A stretch of DNA of 64,000 nucleotides from Ophiosphaerella korrae (taxonomy: Eukaryota; Ascomycota; Dothideomycetes; Pleosporales; Phaeosphaeriaceae), in the NCBI GenBank assembly GCA_028456385.1, contig JALNQF010000153.1, positions 40,218 to 104,217 of the forward strand. Direction: 5' to 3'. The translations under genes were made by a program, and so were the position numbers. The notes below the pieces were generated by a model, which did not search any database, was not told the DNA's origin, and worked only from the letters and a program-made list of their open reading frames with translations. Positions 55,875 to 64,000 of the stretch are shown here, in pieces. Each line of letters opens with the position of its first letter. Within the stretch, counting starts at the first letter, position 1.

Positions 55875-57904
55875 TCAAATTATTGTAATAGTTATGGTCT
55901 TTTCCGCTTCCCATAATTCGCCGTCCATAATACCATCAATGTAGGCTGGACCGATCAATTTATAGTGCTGACCATCCCTTCGCACAATGAACGGGGTTTG
56001 TAAGCCAGCAATCAAGGCAACAGCATCGTCAGCTTGAGTCCATCGTGGGCACATTCCTAGGTACCCCAATTTGCTTAACATGAGTGTCTTATGGTATGTG
56101 TTCAAGAAGATTTCATGTTGAACTAATGCCACTTTCGGACTGTACAGTCGAAGGACTAGGCGTATCTTCAACTCGTCTGGCCATTCATCGAAATTCTTGC
56201 TGCAACCAAAGAGAGCAGTATAGTCATCTATTGCTGATTTGTACTCGGGCATATCTTTGATCTCCTCGTGAAATGTATTGATATCAAATGCGCATTCTAG
56301 AAAGTTCGTCACCAGGATGTGCATACACTTTTCTATCGCATTATACACATCAGAGCCAAATTCAGCAGAGCTTGTTGCTAAGGCAGGATTAAATATGCTA
56401 TTTTGTATGAGAATTCGACAGAATGCGTCTGCAGGATGGCCGTTCTCCGGATATGTTTGAACCTTTATGCTCAGCCTTATCCATGACTGTAGTGTTCGGA
56501 CAAGTTCTATGACACTGTTGTAGCGTTTCTTGACATCGCTGATTTCCATCCTCGCATTGTATCCACGCCTAAAATTGGCCATGGCAATTGAGGTAGAAGT
56601 AGCCACTTCCTGAATTTCATCAACCAAAAGCCCAGTCACTGATAGTTGGAGATCGCTAAAAGAGTACGAAGGGTCTGAAAATCCAGAAGCGTGTGACTCT
56701 CTAAGTTTGATAGGCTGAATGAACGCAGTGTTGCTGAAATCCGGAACCCAGGAAGGTAGATCAGGGATGATAGGTGGCAAACACACTTGGTACAAAATAG
56801 CTAGTGATTTCTCAATTCGTATCGTAGCAGTCGTCATTTCGGTGTATATTGTGTGTACTGCGCGACCATATTCAATCTGGGGCAGCTCACGAATTTTCAG
56901 ATGGTCGAATATTCCATAAAGCCCATAAACTTTATCCACCGGATTAGTTAAAGATTTTGGCCTTGCCAATTAGAGGACTGCCGAAATTGATGGGCCAGAG
57001 GGAGGAGTCTGGATGACGTCGATGAGCGAGCGATAGCACTTCGTGTCGCTGTGGTAAGAGGCTGGATTCGATTTTGATTGCATTGCATCGTCAGAATGCT
57101 CGTGAAACTGAAGTGTCTCCAGTGCTTCGATAAACCAGGTCCATGCTAAAAGTACAGGCCCACAGATCAGAACAGCTTTTTTCGCTAACGCCAGTTCTTG
57201 CAACACCCATGTGCGCTGAAACCAAGGTAGATTTATAAGGTCAACAATGAAATTGGTGTCGACTGCATCATAATGGCCGCGGCGTTCGTAAACCTTCGCT
57301 GCGAAAATTAGCACTTTGTTGTTATCGCATCGTCGTCCAAAAAGACCGTCCTACCTTTGAAGCGCGAATGAAGTTCCAAAAGCTGTGGTACGAGTGGCAT
57401 ATTGAAGTATTCAGACTTTCCAAGCTTATTCAGTACAGTGGCTATTTCTACCAAGAATGACAATGCGGTTGTAGTCTCGTATGATCCGTTACCAAGCCAT
57501 ATCCAAACTAACGAGGCTTCACCATAGATAAAGCGCATCTTGGACACTTGTATATTCTTTTCCGCAGTATTAGATTGGTCGATACATATTGAATCAATCC
57601 AGTAAGTTCCGGACGTAATTATTCCCGCCGACTTTGCGCTTCGTAAACGTCGGAGAATGGACTTAACATTCGATGTAACGGCAAAGTGTTGGCCATTGCA
57701 CAATATTATTGAGTCTAATGGATCTTGGCCCCAAGCGTACGAAATGGCATCAAATCTAGGAGCATTATCAGAACTTGCTTCGAGAAGGTGAATCTCGACA
57801 TCGTCGGGAGGTGCAGTGGGATTAGATGCTAAATTCTTTATCTGAAAGAGGCGAAAGGCAGATTCGTCCACTAGGTTTTCGTAAATGTAGTTGGAAAAAG
57901 ACAT
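55875..57904 (-). pseudogene. HET-domain gene with one in-frame stop
   Basis: Exon 1 (57904-57355) and exon 2 (57313 onward) joined across a 41-nt intron give a standard HET domain: AISYAWGQD, YWIDSICIDQSN, EKNIQVSKMRFIYGEA, WFQRTWVLQELALAKKAV. A single TAA (56972-56970) falls between SISAVL and LARPKSLTNPVDKVYGLYGI, in the conserved stretch before the DPRDKVYGLLGI-like motif. The frame then stays open for 364 codons to 55875 with family features (LPSWVPDFSN; AYIDGIMDGELW at the end). No workable intron removes the stop. CAA-to-TAA fits RIP, but a sequencing error or a polymorphic null allele is equally possible. The upstream product of about 290 aa would hold the HET domain alone. Confidence 0.75.
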
Positions 57905-58510
57905 TTTGAGGTGTGCTTAGAATAAAGAAGTTACACGAAACAGGTGCACAGATGTACAACTTCTAACTAGTCATGGTCCGGATACAACGAGGCTGATGTG
58001 TTGAGAGGGTAGCACTAGGCTCCCGCATAATTCACCACCAGTCAACCCCGCCAAAACGGCCCCCACTGTTACCTAGTTCACCAAGCTGTGTACTAGAATA
58101 CGTGACGCAGATACTCTGGGGGCTCAAATCACTTTCCTTGTGAAGAATAAATAACTTTTACTTTGAACGTGAATAGTTGAACTTTAAACTGTTGGTGTGT
58201 TGTGTCTTTGGAGGTAGCTGTCCATACAACTACCCAGGTATGCTTGCAGTGAGACGCACTTGGGCGCTCCCTATCATTGGAGAATATGCCTTGTATATGA
58301 ATCTGGTCGCTTTGAATAGTTCTGACTGTGACCCTTAACCTGTAGTATTAGGGTTGATTATAAAACGGCTGTCGAACACAAGCAGATAGAAAACGGATCG
58401 ATAGGCAGAAGATCGTACACCAGCTACTTTCATCACACACCAGCCTTAATTCTTGGTGATTCTCCTATAAAACTATCTTGAATAGATCTGAGATGCGGAG
58501 ATTTATCCCA
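57905..58510. other. Intergenic, no gene seen
   Basis: Separates the HET locus from the methyltransferase gene; no coding support. Confidence 0.45.
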
Positions 58511-59476
58511 TTATGCTCTTACAGCCTCAATAATCGTAAATGCAGGGCTCTCCAAGAACAGGTCCCAATAATTACCGTTCTTCCTCTCATCCTCTGGAAG
58601 CACTACATTATGCCACTTCAACTTAAGACCTGCCTGCTGTGCGCATCGCTCATAGACTTCTCTACGAAACTGGAAAACATCGAAGCTGAATGGCGCGTCT
58701 CCTTTGACGACCACTTTTGCCTTGATACCCACTTCCTTGCCCGTGTCAGGGGCGATATAAGCTGGGTCTAAAACCAGAACATCAATGCCATAGAAGTCCA
58801 TTTTCGGCTCAGTTACGTTCGGGTCATGCACATTTGTTGTGACGCCTACGAACTTTCCACCTTCAACAAGATTCTGCTCGATGACACGGAACATGTTGAT
58901 TAGCTCAGTCTCCATACCCGCGTAGTTCAGGAACCATCCGGCAAAGACAATATCGAACTTTTCGTCGTGCTTCATATTATCTGGAATACTGCAGTCTCGG
59001 ACTTCGAAAGTCAGGCGTGAATTTTCATTGTCTTGGCAAGTGCTTTTTGCGCCTTCGATCATGGATGAAGAGATGTCGTAGCCGACGACTGAGGAGGCAC
59101 CAAGACGAGCAAGAAGATGTGTTCTGCGACCGGTGCCACATGCCAAATCTGGGTGGCGAGTCAGCGACGGCTTAACTTCTACGCAGTGAAGATATTCATA
59201 AGAATTGTTTCCCTCAAGTTCACGTGATTAGTCAAACAAATCGCACTTGAAGCTTCAAAAAAGGTAAACATGCCTACGTCTGTTGGCAGGACTGCATCAT
59301 TTGAAAAACATACCAAGACATCTTTTACCCTCAATGTTTCCCAAAGCTTTGATAACACTTGGTTCCTCAGGCTCAACACTTGGCAGTGTTTTCATAACAT
59401 TGTACTTTGTACCAATCTTGTCATATTGTGTATTTTGCGTACTCTGCCCGCCTTTAGTATTCTGCTGGGTCGCCAT
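58511..59476 (-). CDS. Class I SAM-dependent methyltransferase
   Basis: Predicted 266-aa methyltransferase. Exon 1 59476-59314, 165-nt intron (GTATGT...CACCCAG), exon 2 59148-58511. The splice rebuilds motif I, LDLACGTGRRT (about residues 53-63), followed by VVGYDISSSMIEGA; post-I VRDCSIP and DIVFAGWFLNYA also fit. The N-terminal YDKIGTKYNVMK is typical of small-molecule methyltransferases of the Methyltransf_11/25 type. The substrate is unknown. The intron is about three times longer than usual here, and an unspliced transcript would truncate the protein. It lies 816 bp from the JEN-type permease on the same strand, with no proven link. Confidence 0.85.
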
Positions 59477-60292
59477 GTCTTTTGCTATATTACACAAAAT
59501 CCCTTGTGTGCAATGGTATCAACAAGTTGCCCCATCATCCACACCTTGCGCAATTTTTTTTCATCACGTGCGAATGTATATCTTGGATTAGACAACAAAT
59601 GCGTGCCAAGCACTGGGCAAAATCTTACTGGTAGGATGAATTCGACAGTAATGCGGGCCAATATGCACGAATCGGATCAGAATGGATGCCAGCAGCTGTG
59701 AATTTTGATGGGAGCGGCGTGTTGAGGCTGTCCCGCTGCCCCGCCACCAAGAGGGCTCGAGTCTCACCAAAGTGGGTCCTGCCGGACAACTTCCGAAATT
59801 TCAAAAGCCGACAAGCACGTGCTGAATACGATCCGAATGGCGCTAATATAATTTGGGGCTCTAGTTCGGTCTGTGCATTTACCAATACTGCGGAAAACTA
59901 GGAGCTGTTAGAGGCGTAAGCCTAGATCATGGTCTGGAGCGCCCACTAGCCTACCACTCTCACAAGAGCGTTCGAGGAACGGATATGAATTTGAATAATT
60001 TTGGTGTGGCAGGAGATCCGATCTTTCATTAGCTTCCAGTCTTCTGGCATTGACTTCGAGTAGGTAAGATAGTGGGCGTCCTCCTCCAAGGAGCGCTCAA
60101 TCTTGAAAAAGCAATTGCTACATGGTATTAGTGACAAATCATTGAATAGGATATTTATGGGAACATTTCACTTGGCAGAGATTTGAATCTTTCGTAATCC
60201 GATATTCATGAAACTGTCATCTATCTTATTCATTGTCATGAAGTAGCGATGGATATGTACATCATCTACATCTCCTATGGCTACAGTCAGAT
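59477..60292. other. Intergenic, no gene seen
   Basis: Upstream of the methyltransferase and downstream of the permease. No domain-bearing ORF. Confidence 0.45.
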
Positions 60293-61949
60293 CTAGATTT
60301 TTTCGTTTGTCTTCTTGTTGTTTGAATCAACAACCTCTACAACGTGAGCACCATTCTTCTCAGAGTGGACGCTACCTGTCTCAATATCCTTTGGGATAAT
60401 GTCTTGCGCACCAATGGGGCCAGCCTCCTCAAAATGGCGACCCTTCTTTTCAGGACCAAGTGCAGTGGTAGTCGCAATACCAAGGGCAATGATAGCCGTA
60501 GCAATACCCATGACTGGCCCATAAGCAGGAGATTTTGTTCCCTTTGAAGTGGTGATCATGGTAGCTTCGGCGATAGCGTTGACAATCTGAGCAGACGGCG
60601 AGGAAATCATGTTTCCGAGCTGGTAGGTGATACCGACGAAAGAGGATCGGAAGGCAGGGGGTGACAATTCGCTGAGATGGATGGGAATAACACCCCAGGC
60701 TCCTTGCACGAAGAATTGAATCATGAAGCCAGATGCAGAAAGGCCGCGCTCAGTGGTGGGGAGAATCCAGGCGGGGATGAGGCAAGCGGAGATCAAAGCA
60801 GAGCAGATGATTGTGCGGCGACGACCGAACCATTGAGAAGTGTAACCCAGGATGGTTCCGCCAACACAAGCCCCTGTCTTCATTAGGATGGAAGCACGGG
60901 TTGCGCCTGCAGGGCTGAGATGCTTCTGCTCCTTCATGAAAGTGGTGTAGCTATCCTGGCTGGTGTGGGAGTAGTAGTTGAACTTTGAAATTTGGTTAGT
61001 TTGCAATCAACGATAATTTGATGTAGCTGCACATACCCAAGTCATCAAAAAGATACAGTAGAGACACATCCTCCACTCCTTCTTGAGCATAGCCTTGGTT
61101 TCAATCCAGAATGCGCCAGGGGTCTTGGACTCGTGGCCAGCCTTCTTTGCCTCGAGGAATTGCTTGGACTCTGGGAACAAAACTCGGAGGAAGCCGACAG
61201 CAATCGAGAATCCAGCTCCAACCCAGAAAACAATCTTCCAGGTCTTGGTCGCACCACCCACACCCAAATTGGCGCAAGCTGCGAGCACATAGCCGAAAGA
61301 GTATCCCTGTTGGAGGATACCACTCATCAAGCCACGAGCATTGGCACTAAACTTGTTAACTAGATTTCAAGTACTGAGATGGGAAGACATACGGGCAATT
61401 TTCAAGAGCCATGGAAATAGCATTTCCATAGACACCGCCCATGAAAAGACCGAACAAACTTCGCACAGCAAGGAACTGGTTGAAGGTCTTGGAGTAAATA
61501 GTAGCGACTTGAAGAAGACCAAGAATCAGCATGTTCAGCACCATGGGCCATTTGCGGCCAAACTTGTCTCCAGCTACACCGAAGGCTGCCGCACCAACCG
61601 AACGGAGAAGAAGGGTAAGGGTAATGGCGGTGGTAATGCTGGTATTGGTTTGCTTATAGTAGGCTGCAAGCTTAGTCGTCTGAATCGAGAGTGCGTGGAA
61701 GTCGAAAGCGTCAGCAGTCCATGCGAGGAAACCGACGATGAAGTACAGCCAGTCCTTCAAGCTCAACTGAGCAAAGAGTGAAATTGGGTTCTTGAGTGGC
61801 TCAGGCTTTTGCCACTCGCAATGTTCTTCACCATAGTCATTCCTGACTACAACGCGCTGGTCCCAGATGAAAAGGTCTTTGAAGCCTTGCTTCGCGGTTG
61901 CGAGCGTGCCCTTGGCCAAAGGATCGGCAGGTCGGTTGGCGGTCGCCAT
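60293..61949 (-). CDS. JEN1-type monocarboxylate permease (MFS, SHS family)
   Basis: Predicted 518-aa proton-coupled transporter for lactate, pyruvate or related carboxylates at the plasma membrane. Exons are 61949-61393, 61346-61037 and 60982-60293, with introns of 46 and 54 nt. The splice after LMTW gives FNYYSHTSQDSYTTF (about residues 290-304), which matches the JEN signature NxxS/THxS/TQDxxxT. Other features are the MFS loop GDKFGRKWPMV, ENCPANARGLMSGILQQGYS after splice 1, and about 12 hydrophobic segments. The charged C-terminal tail is like yeast Jen1, where it governs glucose-induced turnover. Start MATANR; the longer upstream frame is leader sequence. Confidence 0.92.
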
Positions 61950-63753
61950 AGCTACTAAGGAGCAGAATTGAAGGCAAGAACAAGAAGAGAATGCCGGTGA
62001 AGAGCAGTCTGATCGCAATGCTGATATGCGGGGTGCAAGGCAATATATATACTTGTAACCCCAGTTTTTTGCCCGCGCTCGACAGATCTCACTCGCAATG
62101 ATCCTATCGATACCCTTGTCAAAGGTCCGTAGCACAGCGTTGATAGCCAAGAAATGCCAAGCGCCCCATTGCACAAAAGGGTGCCCTATGCATAGTGAAT
62201 GTCACCATGCTAGGCGAGCCAAGAGAGCCTAAGCATCGGTGGCGGGTCAGGCGAACCTGGGCCACGAGTGAGGAAACGGCACTTGATCCGGGATCATACG
62301 AAACGCAGATAGAGAATGTTGAGCGACAAAATGGGCGTGTTGATCTCCACAACATAGGGTGGTCCCCATGGGGCCTCAAGATGAGACAATCCTCACTGAC
62401 ATCTCGCGAACTTGGAAAATGTCTCTGCGAAACGTTGTTACCAGACCCGATTCATCGTGCACCTGTGTTGCTTCGCCTTTGGCAGAGCAAACCTTGTGCG
62501 ACACCAAACAATTCAAGCGTTATTGACCTTACACCAAGCTACATGGCGTGGTAGAAGCCTCCTTCGCCGTACCTTCGCGCATGGAGGCTTCAGCAGCCAC
62601 AAACTTGGCGACTGACCCCGCAACGAGTCGTCCGCGGTCGGCTGTGCCGATGCTCATGGAGCCCTTGTTCGCCCAGAACAAATTGTGCGCACTTACGATG
62701 GCCAAGAAGACGAAGGCGTGTGGCTTGCAGGCCGTCGCAAAATATCGTCAGCCGAGCATCCTTGTGCAGGCTTCTTTTAACAGCTATCGTTCATGATGAT
62801 GGTGATGCTGGTCAGGCAATGATGTCTCTGGTCCAGTAATCGTGTTTTTGCTGACGCTGGTGGTTGGATTCGTTTCCCCGCGATAAAAGCCATATTCTGG
62901 GGTTGCCGTTTTCCCCAGAGCCTGGTCCGAGTCATTATATGGGTCTTTACAGACTTCACAAACACGGGAACCCTTGAGAGGTGGAGATGCACGGGCGCAT
63001 TGAAGGAGCAAACAGTGCGCAGAGAACCCACGCGAGAGCGGAGACGACAGGCCTTGGCTCTGCGAATGAACATGGATCTGGTCTGGTATGTGCCACCTGC
63101 TGACGCGCAGAGAGGCCAAAAAGGGCTTTCCCGAAGCTGGTTCAATCGGCGGTCAAAAAGTGGGGATGATGCCAGGACCGCTAATCGGTTTTCACGCCAA
63201 TCCCGCCCAGGGGGGTGAGCTTCCTGTTCCGATCTCTGCTCATATCTAGAGAGCCATTTGCGTCGACGCGACTTCATCCGAAAGGACTTCGGGTAAAATC
63301 GTGTGCCACTGGGCATCACCGGCTTGGTGACGCAAGCCAATCTTAAGCAGAGCTTACCAGTCACCTTGAACCTGGTAAGCACATATCAAAGCCCCCGAAC
63401 TGACCCCGGATCTAACTTGGAAAAGTATGGAGATGGGCCCCCACCTGTCGGCAACGCTATGAATTGGCTGGTCACCGCCGTCTCCACGTGGAAAACGCTG
63501 CCATTACCCGCCCTAGATGGCGCTCGGACAAGTCATGTGGTGGAAACTTCTCCGCGCACGAAGACAACATGTCGGAGCGTTGAATCCAGCTAGTCCTATG
63601 GTCGCCAAGTTCATCTTAGATAGTATGAAACTCCGATAACGTGGTTTATAAGCGAGCTGCGCCCAACACCAACTTTGCGCACCTCTTCATGCGTATAACT
63701 CAACAACGCAGTAGAGTAGCGTAGATATATTGATATATCAAATTAAGTAGTAT
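61950..63753. other. Gene-poor right flank, no gene seen
   Basis: Upstream of the permease and downstream of the edge transposase. The longest minus-strand frame (62777-63382) starts with GTG and is Arg-rich without a domain; I do not call it. Confidence 0.45.
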
Positions 63754-64000
63754 CTACTGCATCATTTTACATGTACGTGAGTTGTGCCCAGTCTCTCTGC
63801 ACCTCTTGCAGCGCGCGCGAGCCTGGCGACTCAGGCCTGATCTCTCTCCATCTTGACGCTGTTCATTGACTTGACGCTGCACAGCCTCTCTCTCAGCAAG
63901 TATATCCTCTCCTTGTCCCTTCGTTAAGACTCCTTGCTTCTGAATCCGCTTCTTTTTTCGTGATTTACGCTTGCTGGCTGCCTCATTGGCTCTCTCAAGA
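63754..64000 (-). CDS. DDE transposase C-terminus with zinc knuckle, partial
   Basis: Open frame running in from the right edge: Lys/Arg-rich segment (SKRKSRKKKRIQKQGVLTKG), then a CCHC zinc knuckle CKRCRETGHNSRTC and stop. This tail is typical of Tc1/pogo-type DDE transposases in fungi. It differs from the transposase at 10.9 kb, which has no zinc knuckle. The part seen has no stops, so this copy may be less decayed. The catalytic core lies outside the window. Confidence 0.7.
   Translation of the reverse strand, partial: LERANEAASKRKSRKKKRIQKQGVLTKGQGEDILAEREAVQRQVNEQRQDGERSGLSRQARARCKRCRETGHNSRTCKMMQ

Noticed and set aside
62777..63382. 201-codon minus-strand ORF
   Set aside because: GTG start, Arg-rich, no motif; likely chance.
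1..64000. CRISPR array, bacterial operon or biosynthetic gene cluster
   Set aside because: The DNA is fungal, there are no regularly spaced repeats, and no polyketide, peptide-synthetase or terpene core enzyme is present.

Overview
The window is nuclear DNA from a filamentous ascomycete. Short GT-AG introns (about 41-66 nt, two longer) interrupt most genes. HET-domain genes recur, several enzymes are secreted, and a Fot1/pogo-type transposon has in-frame stops of the kind made by repeat-induced point mutation (RIP). The family mix (HET, DUF3405, DUF6594, M36 fungalysin, JEN-type permease) fits Dothideomycetes, probably Pleosporales, but the species cannot be fixed from sequence alone. Exon structures were worked out by hand from splice sites, reading frame and family motifs.

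Layout. 1-9 kb: a HET gene running off the left edge, a DUF726 alpha/beta-hydrolase gene, a Tim17-like membrane protein and a second HET gene. 9.7-19.1 kb: a repeat island. A TA-flanked Fot1-like element (10261-16301) holds a decayed transposase. Nested in it is a second inverted-repeat unit (12733-15762) that encloses an intact 679-aa HET gene. Decayed DUF6594 and protein-kinase fragments follow. 19-39.5 kb: mostly housekeeping and cell-surface genes, namely a small ubiquitin-like-fold candidate, cytosolic Phe-tRNA synthetase alpha subunit, a divergent kinesin, a DUF3405 protein, a LicD/MNN4-type protein, a secreted flavin amine oxidase, an ERD2-like receptor and a Myb/SANT regulator. A 413-bp foldback MITE lies at 22.2 kb. 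39.5-43.6 kb is a gene desert. 43.6-62 kb: a small secreted protein (effector candidate), an aldo-keto reductase, an M36 fungalysin, an NmrA-like protein, a secreted GH3 glycosidase, a HET gene with one in-frame stop, a class I methyltransferase and a JEN1-type monocarboxylate permease. The right edge carries the C-terminal end of a different DDE transposase with a CCHC zinc knuckle.

The genes do not form one obvious pathway. Two themes stand out. Self/non-self recognition appears as four HET loci in 64 kb, one inside a transposon-like unit and one apparently broken. An outward-facing nutritional and host-interaction set includes the fungalysin, GH3, amine oxidase, effector candidate and JEN permease. 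The strongest candidate for something undescribed is the HET gene packaged between 136-bp inverted repeats inside a Fot1-like transposon.
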